Assembly: GCF_900112085.1 (NCBI RefSeq)
Contig: NZ_FOJY01000002.1
Location: forward strand, 124,001-188,000
Direction of reading: 5' to 3'
Length of the DNA stretch: 64,000 nucleotides
From: Acetitomaculum ruminis DSM 5522
GTDB taxonomy: Bacteria > Bacillota > Clostridia > Lachnospirales > Lachnospiraceae
Below are positions 24,639 to 33,594 of the stretch, one piece after another. The translations under genes and the position numbers were made by a program. Every line of letters starts with the position of its first letter. Positions within the stretch are counted from its first letter, which is position 1. Below the pieces are notes generated by a model that was not told the origin of the DNA, ran no database searches, and worked only from the letters and a program-made list of their open reading frames with translations.

Positions 24639-25640
24639 TTAATTATTCTGAGCTTGTACTACAGTAATAGCTACTACTCCGGCAATATCTGAAGCAGAGC
24701 ATCCTCTTGAAAGGTCATTTATAGGTTTTGCAATTCCCTGAAGGATAGGGCCGTAAGCTTCTGCTTTTCCAAGACGCTGAACAAGTTTATAACAAATGTT
24801 TCCTGCATCAAGGTTAGGGAAGATTAATACGTTTGCATGTCCTGCAACATCACTTCCTTTAGCTTTGCTTTCTCCGATTGAAGGAACTATTGAAGCATCT
24901 GCCTGAAGTTCTCCATCTACTTTAAGATCAGGATATTTTTCTTTAGCGATTCTTGTAGCTTCTGCAACCTTATCAACTAATGCATGTTTTGCACTTCCCA
25001 TTGTGGAATGTGATAACATAGCAACCTGTGGCTCTACTCCAACAAGCTGTCTAAAGCTGTTTGCTGAGCTGTTTGCTATAGCAGCAAGCTGCTCTGAATC
25101 AGGATCCTGGTTAAGTGCACAGTCACCAAATACAAATACTCCATTTTCACCATATTCACAATTTGGAACGTCCATGATAAAGAATGCTGAAACTAATTCT
25201 GTTCCAGGTGCAGTTTTAAGAATCTGAAGTGCAGGTCTGATAGCATCTGCTGAGGAATGGCAAGCTCCTGTAACAACACCGTCTGCATCATCCATTTTAA
25301 TCATCATAACAGCAAATGTTACATAGTCATTTAAAAGAATATCTTTAGCCTTTTCAGGAGTCATACCTTTTTTCTGACGAAGCTCTACGAGTTTATCTAC
25401 GTAAGCATCAAATTTTTCAAAATTAGCTGGATCAACTACTTTGATACCTGCTATATCTGTGCCAAGTTCTTTGGCCTTTGAATCAACAGTTTCTTTATTA
25501 CCAATTAAAATAATATCTGCTGTCTGATCCTTTAATACCTGAACGATGGCATGATATGTTCTGTCATCCTCTGATTCAGGAAGTACGATTGTTTTTTTGT
25601 TTTCCTTTGCTTTTGCTTTCACATTGTCTATAAAAGACAT
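24639..25640 (-). CDS. pta: Phosphate acetyltransferase
   Basis: Converts acetyl-CoA and phosphate to acetyl phosphate, the substrate of ackA. I place the start at 25640 (M-S-F-I-D-N-V-K), 333 residues, since AAAGGAG lies about 8 nt upstream; the frame is open eight codons further. It is the short single-domain form (PTA_PTB domain) typical of Firmicutes, with V-T-G-A-C-H-S-S-A-D near 130-139 and S-H-S-T-M-G-S-A near 214-221. Confidence 0.97.
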   Translation of the reverse strand: MSFIDNVKAKAKENKKTIVLPESEDDRTYHAIVQVLKDQTADIILIGNKETVDSKAKELGTDIAGIKVVDPANFEKFDAYVDKLVELRQKKGMTPEKAKDILLNDYVTFAVMMIKMDDADGVVTGACHSSADAIRPALQILKTAPGTELVSAFFIMDVPNCEYGENGVFVFGDCALNQDPDSEQLAAIANSSANSFRQLVGVEPQVAMLSHSTMGSAKHALVDKVAEATRIAKEKYPDLKVDGELQADASIVPSIGESKAKGSDVAGHANVLIFPNLDAGNICYKLVQRLGKAEAYGPILQGIAKPINDLSRGCSASDIAGVVAITVVQAQNN

Positions 25641-25678
25641 CACTATCTCTCCTTTCAAAGTCAATTCACAGTATTTTT

Positions 25679-25707
25679 ATTATAAAACAAAAATTATTCT
25701 TACACAA
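25679..25707 (-). promoter_or_regulatory. Promoter of pta-ackA
   Basis: Minus strand TTGTGT (25702-25707), 17-nt spacer, TATAAT (25679-25684); the leader to the pta ATG is about 30 nt. Confidence 0.75.
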
Positions 25708-25735
25708 GTTAAATTCCTTAAGATTTCAGTCTATT

Positions 25736-27574
25736 TTATTGATTTTTTATTTTTTCGTCCAATTCTGAAAGATACTCCCATCTTTCCATTTTTAAACTCA
25801 ATTGTTCTTCCAAACTTTCTTTTTCTTTAGACAATTCATTTAATTTAACAAAATCACTGGCACATTTTAAAATTTCATCTTCTATAATCGAAATTTTATT
25901 TTCCAAGGCTTCAATATCTTCTTCTATAGTTTCATATTCTTTTTGTTCTTTAAATGTAAATCTCAATTTTTTCTCATGTTCTCTTTTATGAACTTTATCA
26001 AAAGATTTCTTTTCTTTAACTACTTCTCCCTTGGAATTGCTGATATTATTTTCTCCAACTGCATTTTTATAGTCTGTATAGCCACCTTCATACTGTTTTA
26101 TAATTCCATTTTCCTCAAAAGCAAATATTCTTCTTACTACTCTGTCAAGAAAATATCTGTCATGCGATACCGTAATTACAATTCCGGCAAATGTATCAAG
26201 GTAATCTTCTAAAATAGCCAGTGTGGTAATGTCAAGATCATTTGTAGGTTCATCTAGAATCAATACATTTGGTGCTTCCATAAGAACTCTTAAAAGATTC
26301 AGTCTTCTTTTTTCACCACCGGATAATTTTTTTATCTGGTTATATTGAATATCCGGAGTAAATAAAAATCTTTCCAACATACTCGAAGCAGATACAAGCC
26401 CATCGTTTGTTCTGACATATTCAGCAGTGTTTTTTATGTAATCAATAACTCTTATTTCCGGATCCATATACGCAATTCCGGCACTTTTATCATTAGAAAT
26501 TTCCTGAGCATAATAACCTATTTTCACGGTAGGTCCTATTACCAATTTTCCACTGTCTGCTTCTAGTCTCTTGTCAATTATTTTCATTAAAGTGGTTTTT
26601 CCACACCCGTTTTTTCCTATAAATCCTATTCTGTCATTTTTCAGGAATATATAAGTAAAATTATCAATTAATACTTTACCATCGTAGGATTTTGATATAT
26701 TTTCCAGTTCTATGGTAGTCCTTCCAAGACGGCTTGAAACAGATTCCATTTCAACCTTACCGTCTTCTACAATCGGCCCCACATTTTGCATAAGATTTTC
26801 TACTCTTTGAATATGAGCCTTTTGCTTTGTGGAACGCGCTCTTGCTCCTCTTTTAAGCCATGCTATTTCTTTATCTAATATTGCTCTTCGTTTTCTAAGT
26901 CCTGCTTTTTCATAGTCAAGTCTTTGTTGTTTTAATTCCAAAAATCCCGCATAGTTTGCCTTATATGAATATATTTTTCCCTTATCAAGTTCAACTATTC
27001 TGTTGGAAACACTATCCAGAAAATATCTGTCATGTGTAACCATTATTACTGCCTGTTTTATATTTTTAAGGTAATTTTCAAGCCAGTTTGCCATTTCACT
27101 ATCCAGATGATTTGTAGGCTCATCAAGTATTAATACATCACATTTTTTTAATAATGAGCAGGTTAAGGCAACTCTTTTTCTTTGACCTCCAGATAATTCA
27201 GATACTTTTTTTGAAGTATCCTCTATGCCAAATCGATTTAGCATGGCCACTGCCTTGCTAATTTCATCCCAATCTTCTTCATAATTCCCATAAGAATTTT
27301 TCACATAATTAGTAACACATTCTAAGATTGTAGTATCAGCTTCAAATTCAAAATCCTGTGGAAGAAAATTAATAACGATGTTATTTGCTTTTACTATTTT
27401 CCCGGAATCGATAGACTCAATCCCTGCTAAAATGCGTAAAAACGAGGTCTTTCCTGTTCCATTTACGCCTATTACTCCAATTTTTTCTCCCTCATCTATA
27501 GAAAAATCAGCTTTATCAAGTATTTTTCTTTCTGTAAAAACCTTAACCATATCTGTCGCTGTAATTAAATTCAT
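25736..27574 (-). CDS. ABC-F ATPase, Uup-like
   Basis: A 612-residue soluble protein with two ABC ATPase domains and no membrane part. Domain 1 (about 1-240) has G-V-N-G-T-G-K-T-S and L-S-G-G-Q-R-K-R; domain 2 (about 290-510) has G-K-N-G-C-G-K-T-T and L-S-G-G-E-K-R-R; both have L-D-E-P-T-N. The inter-domain linker has the basic R-K-R-R-A-I-L, R-G-A-R-A-R segment of ABC-F proteins. A charged coiled coil at about 540-612 is the C-terminal domain of Uup-type members. ABC-F proteins act on the ribosome E site; Uup also affects transposon excision and ribosome assembly. It is not clearly an antibiotic-resistance type. Confidence 0.88.
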   Translation of the reverse strand: MNLITATDMVKVFTERKILDKADFSIDEGEKIGVIGVNGTGKTSFLRILAGIESIDSGKIVKANNIVINFLPQDFEFEADTTILECVTNYVKNSYGNYEEDWDEISKAVAMLNRFGIEDTSKKVSELSGGQRKRVALTCSLLKKCDVLILDEPTNHLDSEMANWLENYLKNIKQAVIMVTHDRYFLDSVSNRIVELDKGKIYSYKANYAGFLELKQQRLDYEKAGLRKRRAILDKEIAWLKRGARARSTKQKAHIQRVENLMQNVGPIVEDGKVEMESVSSRLGRTTIELENISKSYDGKVLIDNFTYIFLKNDRIGFIGKNGCGKTTLMKIIDKRLEADSGKLVIGPTVKIGYYAQEISNDKSAGIAYMDPEIRVIDYIKNTAEYVRTNDGLVSASSMLERFLFTPDIQYNQIKKLSGGEKRRLNLLRVLMEAPNVLILDEPTNDLDITTLAILEDYLDTFAGIVITVSHDRYFLDRVVRRIFAFEENGIIKQYEGGYTDYKNAVGENNISNSKGEVVKEKKSFDKVHKREHEKKLRFTFKEQKEYETIEEDIEALENKISIIEDEILKCASDFVKLNELSKEKESLEEQLSLKMERWEYLSELDEKIKNQ

Positions 27575-27805
27575 CTATATTTTTCCTCCCGGTCTAAAGT
27601 GTCAATAAACCATCATTTATTATTCCATAAAAAGCTCTTTAGAGAAAGTATTTTACTATAATAAATTTAAGTATTTTAAAACAAATCTCCACTTATATGT
27701 TTTATATGCTCAACTCTTATTATCATATATCTGATTTTGTCCGAAAAATTTATTGAGAATATTTATCAATAACCAAGCTATACATTAGCCATAATATATA
27801 GAATC

Positions 27806-27856
27806 TGTAAGGTTTATCCTTACAAAGATAGGCACCCTTTAAAGAGTGCCTATCTT
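27806..27856 (-). terminator. Two stacked hairpins ending the GGDEF gene
   Basis: An 11-bp stem (27825-27835 with 27846-27856) that includes the stop codon of the GGDEF gene is followed by a second 7-bp hairpin (27806-27812 with 27818-27824). A short T stretch lies between them on the minus strand. Confidence 0.6.
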
Positions 27857-28944
27857 CTTCTTCTGTCTATTCCTGCCAGTTCATAATGTTTTCTTTTATC
27901 TTCATACATCATGTTATCTGCCTGTTTTTCGACTTCAATTATAGACTGTCGAGGTAACCTCAGTGCATACCCCACAGAACATGAATAGTCGGTATTATTT
28001 GTTTTGTTTTTGACTTTCTTTATGTAATTTTCTACTACAACTTTTTTTGTTCCCATTAGGATAATATTAAATTCATCTCCGCCTACCCTGTAAGCTCTCA
28101 TGGAACCGTCTAAATATCTAATTATTACATCTGCAAGCCTTTGAAGAGATATATCTCCTTCTTTGTGTCCCTTGGTGTCATTTATTTCTTTTAAGCCATT
28201 CATATCTATAGCAATTAAGCCCGTTATTTTTGAATCTTTGCTTATGATACAATCGTAATATGACTGTCTGTTTAATAATTTGGTTAAAACGTCTTTTTTA
28301 GCTGCTTGCATATAATGATAATAATAATAAAACACTATACAAACAACAAAAACCGTTTCCTGATAATCATGTTTTAGAAAACCTGTCATTTGTAATACTG
28401 TTGTAATTAATATTATTAAACCTAAAAATACAATTACAGAGCATTCTATCATATCTCTTTTACCAATTCTGTGCACAGACATAATAAGCAAAATAAAAAT
28501 ATACAAAAAAGAAATAAATATAGGTAATAATCCCAAAGGTCCTCTTACATACATATAATTTTCATCATATCCAAATACAACATCTGAGAAAAATGCTGTC
28601 ATACAAATGAATATATCTATAATAGCCGGTACATATAACCATTTAGGGAAAAATGCTTTATTATAAAAAGTCTTTAAAGTAAGGGTAGCCATTAGAACCT
28701 GTAAAGTGTATCCCAAAATTACGAAAAAAATTCTTAGATAATAAAATTTCACATCCAGCCCCGTAAAATATTCACCGGTATTTGCCAGGGCATTCATAAA
28801 GTCAAGAACTAAAAAAATACATATATTCCTTCTACTGACAAAATATTTTGTATCAATACTAACAATAAGCAGATAAAAAGCCACGACGATAACCATCAAT
28901 ATATAATATTCATTTAAAAAATAATTTATTACGCTGTTACTCAA
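27850..28944 (-). CDS. Membrane-bound diguanylate cyclase (GGDEF) protein
   Basis: A 364-residue protein with about seven hydrophobic segments (between 10 and 210) and a C-terminal GGDEF domain (about 218-355). The active-site motif R-V-G-G-D-E-F (about 285-291) is intact, as is N-D-T-K-G-H-K-E-G-D, so it can plausibly make cyclic di-GMP from two GTP. The inhibitory I-site (R-x-x-D five residues before GGDEF) is not obvious. The membrane part has no recognised sensor fold. TTG start with AGGAG 8 nt upstream. It is monocistronic. Confidence 0.88.
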   Translation of the reverse strand: MSNSVINYFLNEYYILMVIVVAFYLLIVSIDTKYFVSRRNICIFLVLDFMNALANTGEYFTGLDVKFYYLRIFFVILGYTLQVLMATLTLKTFYNKAFFPKWLYVPAIIDIFICMTAFFSDVVFGYDENYMYVRGPLGLLPIFISFLYIFILLIMSVHRIGKRDMIECSVIVFLGLIILITTVLQMTGFLKHDYQETVFVVCIVFYYYYHYMQAAKKDVLTKLLNRQSYYDCIISKDSKITGLIAIDMNGLKEINDTKGHKEGDISLQRLADVIIRYLDGSMRAYRVGGDEFNIILMGTKKVVVENYIKKVKNKTNNTDYSCSVGYALRLPRQSIIEVEKQADNMMYEDKRKHYELAGIDRRRR

Positions 28945-29171
28945 AATTAAACTCCTAAATTTATATAAATCTTTTTATCTTAAATATTGTCTAAGTCAAA
29001 TATGTATTTTAAATACCTCATATGGATGCTTTAAATAATAAACATAATATTAACACAGATAGTTCATATTTTTAAGCAATAATAATACATTTTCCTACAA
29101 CATAAAAGAAATATATGAATAAATCTTTTAAATTTAAATACTTTAAACATCATCATTCCATTTTAGCACAG

Positions 29172-29194
29172 AAAAACCCTTGCCAAAGCAAGGG
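29172..29194 (-). terminator. Second terminator downstream of rplT
   Basis: Perfect 7-bp GC-rich stem (29177-29183 with 29188-29194), 4-nt loop, five T on the minus strand. It stands about 45 bp after the first terminator, acting as a back-up. Confidence 0.85.
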
Positions 29195-29239
29195 ATAGAT
29201 AAATATGAACTTTATAGTTGTAAGCCTGATTTCTTATAT

Positions 29240-29269
29240 AAAAAGACCCATTAACAAATGGATCTTTTT
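29240..29269 (-). terminator. First terminator of infC-rpmI-rplT
   Basis: A/T-rich hairpin of about 12 bp with T-runs at both ends, hence bidirectional in principle; 20 bp after the rplT stop. Confidence 0.85.
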
Positions 29270-29289
29270 ATATATTTGATATCGAATAA

Positions 29290-29649
29290 TTATTTACCTA
29301 ACTTTTCTTTTGCAAGATCAGCTAATGCTGTAAATCCAGCTGCATCATTTACTGCCATTTCAGCAAGCATCTTTCTATTGATATCAACACCTGCAACTTT
29401 TAATCCATGCATTAACTGGTTGTAAGATAATCCATTGATTCTTGCTGCTGCATTAATTCTAACGATCCAAAGCTGACGGAACTGTCTTTTTCTTTGTTTT
29501 CTACCAACATATGAACTTGCAAGAGCTCTCATTACTGCCTGTTTTGCAACTCTGTACTGTTTTGATCTAGCTCCTCTATATCCCTTAGCGAGTTTTAAAA
29601 CTCTGTTATGTTTTTTCTTAGCGCCTATTCCACCTTTAATCCTTGCCAT
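29290..29649 (-). CDS. rplT: 50S ribosomal protein L20
   Basis: A 119-residue basic protein that binds 23S rRNA early in assembly. It starts M-A-R-I-K-G-G and has the family segments [10 protein letters not shown] and [16 protein letters not shown]. Third gene of the infC operon; in Bacillus L20 represses this operon through its leader, which has a visible counterpart here at 30431-30583. Confidence 0.98.
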   Translation of the reverse strand: MARIKGGIGAKKKHNRVLKLAKGYRGARSKQYRVAKQAVMRALASSYVGRKQRKRQFRQLWIVRINAAARINGLSYNQLMHGLKVAGVDINRKMLAEMAVNDAAGFTALADLAKEKLGK

Positions 29650-29670
29650 AGTAATTTTATCCTCCTTATA

Positions 29671-29868
29671 TTATAAATATGGTAAAATCTTCTTCATTAC
29701 CTTTGAGTTTGTAATATCAGTTATAACTGCTTTTCTAAGATTTCTCTTTGTCTTTGGAGACTTTTTGGTTAAGATATGGCGTCTGTAAGCCTTATTTCTT
29801 TTTAATTTTCCTGTTCCTGTTACTTTAAAACGCTTTGCAGCACTTTTTTTCGTTTTCATCTTTGGCAT
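29671..29868 (-). CDS. rpmI: 50S ribosomal protein L35
   Basis: A 65-residue very basic protein beginning [14 protein letters not shown], followed by R-R-H-I-L-T-K-K-S, as in all L35. It lies 41 bp after infC and 21 bp before rplT. Confidence 0.98.
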   Translation of the reverse strand: MPKMKTKKSAAKRFKVTGTGKLKRNKAYRRHILTKKSPKTKRNLRKAVITDITNSKVMKKILPYL

Positions 29869-29909
29869 AATTAATATCCTCCTTAAATGTAATTATATAA
29901 ATCGCAAAA

Positions 29910-30416
29910 CTATCTCTTTTCAGCCAAAAACATAGTCATGCTTCTTCCTTCAAGCTTTGCAGGTTTTTCGATAACTGCAACATCTTCAAGCTTTTGGGCG
30001 AAATCATCCAGGATGTGCTTACTTGTGGAAATGTGTGCCATTTCCCTTCCTCTAAAACGAAGCGTTACCTTTACCTTATCGCCTTTAGCAATAAATTTCC
30101 TAGCAGCATTTGCTTTCGTGTTAAGATCATTTACATCGATATTTGGCGAAATTCTAACTTCTTTCACTTCGATTGTTCTTTGCTTCTTTTTAGCCTCTTT
30201 TTCCTTACGAGCCATCTCATATCTGTATTTTCCATAATCGATTATTTTGCAAACAGGTGGTTTAGCACCCGGTGCAATCTTAACAAGATCAAGACCTGCT
30301 TCACGAGCCATCTTTAAGGCCTCTTTAGAAGATACAATACCTATCTGTTCACCGTCTTCTCCAATAAGTCTGACTTCCTTATCTCTAATTTGTTCGTTAA
30401 TTAATAATTCGCTAAT
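29910..30416 (-). CDS. infC: Translation initiation factor IF-3 (ATT start)
   Basis: IF-3 binds the 30S subunit and rejects wrong start codons. The 168-residue protein reads I/M-S-E-L-L-I-N-E-Q-I-R-D-K-E-V-R-L-I-G, the normal IF-3 N-terminus, and has the C-domain segment T-L-R-F-R-G-R-E-M-A-H near 125. The start chosen is ATT at 30414-30416, 9 nt after GGAGG. The frame is open 17 codons further, but that stretch is the terminator hairpin of the leader and encodes nothing conserved. An AUU start that IF-3 itself discriminates against is a known autoregulatory device of infC in Escherichia coli and Bacillus. Confidence 0.96.
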   Translation of the reverse strand: MSELLINEQIRDKEVRLIGEDGEQIGIVSSKEALKMAREAGLDLVKIAPGAKPPVCKIIDYGKYRYEMARKEKEAKKKQRTIEVKEVRISPNIDVNDLNTKANAARKFIAKGDKVKVTLRFRGREMAHISTSKHILDDFAQKLEDVAVIEKPAKLEGRSMTMFLAEKR

Positions 30417-30430
30417 ATCTGTGCACCTCC

Positions 30431-30583
30431 AAAAAAAATGGATAGCAGAAGCTATCCACAAATACATATAAAGAAAAGTGCCTTAACACTAATTAATCGT
30501 ATTTTATAACCGTAAGCCGCCCATAATAGCGCTTCGGTGAGAGTGGATACTCTGCTTCTTCTTTCTAAGCTCTTCGCTCAACT
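30431..30583 (-). promoter_or_regulatory. L20-type attenuator leader of infC-rpmI-rplT
   Basis: The transcript leader ends in an intrinsic terminator: GGATAGC and its complement (30440-30446 and 30451-30457), loop of 4, then eight T (30431-30438 as A on the plus strand), only about 10 nt before the infC Shine-Dalgarno sequence. The upstream strand of the terminator, read GTGGATA (30453-30459), is complementary to TATCCAC encoded at 30543-30549, so an antiterminator can form instead. The region in between (30490-30560) has further GC-rich stems. This matches the L20 leader mechanism known in Firmicutes, in which L20 binding favours termination; the protein-binding part is inferred. Confidence 0.83.
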
Positions 30584-30589
30584 TTTAAA

Positions 30590-30618
30590 ATAATATCACC
30601 TTATTAATACATTGTCAA
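30590..30618 (-). promoter_or_regulatory. Promoter of infC-rpmI-rplT
   Basis: Minus strand TTGACA (30613-30618), 17-nt spacer, TATTAT (30590-30595); start of transcription expected near 30583, about 165 nt before infC. Confidence 0.88.
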
Positions 30619-30626
30619 TGTTTTTT

Positions 30627-31235
30627 TTAATAATTTACGGCTTCAATTCCTCGGGCAACTTTTATAAAGTTGAGAATCAATTTAACAGTTTCATCAATAC
30701 CTATATCACTACTCTTTATGCATAAATCAACACCTCTTGCATTTCCCCAGGGTGTATCGCAAAAACTGTTATGATATCTGGCACGAAATTTATCTTTTTT
30801 TCCAATAGCAGGTCTTGCTTCGTTTTTTGAAAGTCCATATACCTTTTGAGCTCTTTCTATTCTAAATTCCATGTCTGCAGACACAAATAATGAAACCTGT
30901 GCTGGGTGGTTTCTTAAAATATAATCACTGCATCTGCCTACAACAACAAAGGATTGACCTTGCTCTGCCAGTTTTTTAATAAATTTGAATTGTTTTTTTG
31001 CAAGTATATTTGCTGAAGACTTAACTGAACCTGAAAAAGCTCTAGTAAAAGCAAAGGTAGATGGTTTTTCATCTTCCTCTCTCCACTCGTCAACATTTCC
31101 GTTTTCTTTGAATACTTCATCGATTATATTATTATGATACAAAGGAATGCCGTAAGCCTTTGACAGCTTTTCTGCTATCTCCAATCCACCACTACCGTAC
31201 TCTCTATCAATACAAATTATCAATTGTTTATCCAT
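30627..31235 (-). CDS. Cytidylate-kinase-like family protein
   Basis: A 202-residue P-loop protein of the cytidylate-kinase-like family, distinct from true Cmk. The N-terminus I-C-I-D-R-E-Y-G-S-G-G-L-E-I-A (about 7-21) is the family's modified phosphate-binding loop (G-S-G-G in place of G-x-x-G-x-G-K-S/T). V-V-V-G-R-C-S-D-Y-I-L near 97-107 is also conserved. Members are common in Lachnospiraceae, and the substrate is not established. It has its own extended -10 promoter and is followed directly by the infC promoter, so it is monocistronic. Confidence 0.85.
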   Translation of the reverse strand: MDKQLIICIDREYGSGGLEIAEKLSKAYGIPLYHNNIIDEVFKENGNVDEWREEDEKPSTFAFTRAFSGSVKSSANILAKKQFKFIKKLAEQGQSFVVVGRCSDYILRNHPAQVSLFVSADMEFRIERAQKVYGLSKNEARPAIGKKDKFRARYHNSFCDTPWGNARGVDLCIKSSDIGIDETVKLILNFIKVARGIEAVNY

Positions 31236-31278
31236 TATCTCTTACCCCCGTCCGTATTAAATGCCAAATAATACATTT

Positions 31279-31287
31279 ATTATATCA
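31279..31287 (-). promoter_or_regulatory. Extended -10 promoter of the cytidylate-kinase-like gene
   Basis: Minus strand TGATATAAT (31279-31287): a consensus -10 with the upstream TG dinucleotide; no good -35 is seen at the usual distance. Confidence 0.55.
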
Positions 31288-31320
31288 TAAACAACTTGCT
31301 CAATATACAATATTTTTTTA

Positions 31321-33552
31321 TCATTTCTTTGTCCCTTTACTATCTCTTTTTCCTATGTGCATTCTAGAAAGATTTATAGTTTTATTGCCGGCCTTTATTT
31401 CTCTTACTTCATTTTCTTTGAGTAAATATATTTCTTCTACTGAATCTTCTCCAGTAAGTTTCATACCCCTCACTCCGCAAGCTGCTTTCTTTTGCTCTGG
31501 AATCTGATCCAACGAAAATCTCAAGTACGAACCTTTTTCAGTCTGAAGCACAATTGTTTCTTCTGCATCAATCAAATTAACTGCCAAAAGGCAATCGTCC
31601 TCATTTAATTTTGTGGCAGCAACATTTTTTCTAGATACAAAAAATTCATTTCCTGACACTTTTTTTACCATAGATTTTTTTGTAGCAAATAATAACTCTC
31701 TATTATATATATCGTCACTTGAATATATTGCAACTATATTTTCTTTTGAACTGTCAAATGTTGATTTGTTATCAATTGGAATACCCTTATCTCTAAATCG
31801 CCCTATTGAATAATCAAGCAATTTCACAGAATGTAAATTACCTTCTTTTGTAAAAATGCAAATTTTACCTGTGTTCTTTCCATGAATTACATATTTATTT
31901 TCAGTGTCCGCAGCCTCTTTATTTCTTTCATAGGTATTTAAATCTATAACTTTTGAATAACCAAACTTATCCATTAAAAATACTATTTCTTCTTCTTTTA
32001 TTTCTTCTTTAAAGACAACTGCTTCCTTTGCATTGGTAATTTCCGTTCTTCTAGGTCTTTCAAACTCTTTTTTTATTTTTGTAAGTTCTTTTATAATTTC
32101 CTTTGCCATTAGGTAGTGGTTTCCTAACAGGCTTTCATATAATGCAATCTTTTTTAATGTTTCTTCATGTTCTTTTACAAGAGCTTCCATTTCCAGACCG
32201 ATTAATTTATATAATCTCATTTCAAGAATAGCATTAGCCTGGGCAGGGGTAAATTGAAGCAATTCAGCCATTTTTCTTGAGGCTTCACTTTTAAATTTAA
32301 TCCCTTTTGTAACACCATTTACAAGACATTCTCTAGCCATTTTTATATTTTTACTGCCACGCAAAATCTCTATAATCAAATCAATTACATCACAGGCTTT
32401 TATTAAACCTTCCTGAACTTCATTTTTTTCTTTTTCTTTTGTCAGCAGATTATTGTACTTTCGTGTAGCTGTTGCAAACCTGAATTCAGAGACTTTATTA
32501 AGAATTTCTTTTATCCCAAATACTTCCGGACGCCCATCACACACTGAAAGCATATTTACTCCAAAAGTATCCTCAAGTCTAGTCTTCTTATATAATAAAT
32601 TTTCTACTGCTTTTGCATCGGCACCTTTTTTTAACTCAATAACTATTCTTATTCCCTCTTTAGAGGACTGATTGGAAATATCTGTAATGTCATTTGTATA
32701 TCTATTTTCAACCAGGGAATATACATCATTTAAAAATTTCCCAATGCTTAAGCCAATCATTGTATACGGTATTTCTGTGATGACAAGGCATTCCTTTCCA
32801 CCTTTCTTTTTTTCAACTTCAACCTTACCTCTAAGCTTGATTTTGCCACAACCGCTTTGGTAAATATTAATAAGTTCATCCTTGTTTACTACTATTCCTC
32901 CGGTAGGAAAATCAGGACCTTTAACAATCTCCATAAGCTCTTGTGTCGTAATATCCGGATCTTTTATAGTAGCAATAAAAGCATCTATAATTTCACCAAG
33001 ATTATGAGGTGGAATACTGGTAGCCATACCAACAGCAATTCCTTCTGCTCCGTTAACTAAAATGTTAGGAATCTTTACCGGCAATACCTCAGGTTCTTTC
33101 TCTGTTTCATCAAAATTCGGTATAAAATCAACAACATCTTTGTCTATGTCTTCAAGGTATGCTTCCTGAGTAATTTTCTGAAGTCTGGCCTCTGTATAAC
33201 GCATAGCCGCTGCGCCATCACCTTCGATTGAACCAAAATTCCCATGTCCATCTACCAAAGCCAGTCCTTTTTTAAAATCCTGAGACATCACAACTAAAGC
33301 ATCATAAATAGAACTGTCTCCATGTGGATGATATTTACCCATGGTATCACCGACTATACGGGCAGATTTTCTAAATGGTCCATTATATTTTATTCCCAGT
33401 TCATGCATATCATAAAGAGTACGTCTTTGTACCGGTTTTAAACCATCTCTGATATCCGGTAATGCCCTGGATACTATTACGCTCATAGCATAATCTATAT
33501 AAGATTTTTGCATAATATCTGAATATTCTGTTTTTATTATTGTATCATCCAT
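31321..33552 (-). CDS. parC: DNA topoisomerase IV subunit A (type IIA, GyrA/ParC family)
   Basis: Breakage-reunion subunit of a type IIA topoisomerase. The 743-residue protein has the quinolone-region sequence H-P-H-G-D-S-S-I-Y-D-A (about 74-84), the catalytic Tyr in A-M-R-Y-T-E-A-R-L (about 115-123), and a C-terminal beta-pinwheel (from about 500) lacking a GyrA box (Q-R-R-G-G-K-G); absence of that box and the partner's features favour topoisomerase IV rather than gyrase. The Shine-Dalgarno AAAGGAG lies unusually far (about 28 nt) upstream of the ATG, with a small CCGGT/ACCGG hairpin between, and an 11-codon frame (starts 33591, ends 2 nt before the ATG) spans this gap. Downstream of parE. 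Confidence 0.9.
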   Translation of the reverse strand: MDDTIIKTEYSDIMQKSYIDYAMSVIVSRALPDIRDGLKPVQRRTLYDMHELGIKYNGPFRKSARIVGDTMGKYHPHGDSSIYDALVVMSQDFKKGLALVDGHGNFGSIEGDGAAAMRYTEARLQKITQEAYLEDIDKDVVDFIPNFDETEKEPEVLPVKIPNILVNGAEGIAVGMATSIPPHNLGEIIDAFIATIKDPDITTQELMEIVKGPDFPTGGIVVNKDELINIYQSGCGKIKLRGKVEVEKKKGGKECLVITEIPYTMIGLSIGKFLNDVYSLVENRYTNDITDISNQSSKEGIRIVIELKKGADAKAVENLLYKKTRLEDTFGVNMLSVCDGRPEVFGIKEILNKVSEFRFATATRKYNNLLTKEKEKNEVQEGLIKACDVIDLIIEILRGSKNIKMARECLVNGVTKGIKFKSEASRKMAELLQFTPAQANAILEMRLYKLIGLEMEALVKEHEETLKKIALYESLLGNHYLMAKEIIKELTKIKKEFERPRRTEITNAKEAVVFKEEIKEEEIVFLMDKFGYSKVIDLNTYERNKEAADTENKYVIHGKNTGKICIFTKEGNLHSVKLLDYSIGRFRDKGIPIDNKSTFDSSKENIVAIYSSDDIYNRELLFATKKSMVKKVSGNEFFVSRKNVAATKLNEDDCLLAVNLIDAEETIVLQTEKGSYLRFSLDQIPEQKKAACGVRGMKLTGEDSVEEIYLLKENEVREIKAGNKTINLSRMHIGKRDSKGTKK

Positions 33553-33594
33553 ATCTATTTTAACCGGTAATACCGGATTTCTCCTTTCATGTTA

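Larger units (their letters stand above)
28945..29289. other. Intergenic region holding two rplT terminators
   Basis: 345 bp without a gene. The proximal part holds the two hairpins listed separately; the rest (28945-29160) is A/T-rich, presumably carrying the promoter of the GGDEF gene (a weak TTGACT lies near 29000 on the minus strand), but no convincing -10 could be assigned. Confidence 0.5.
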
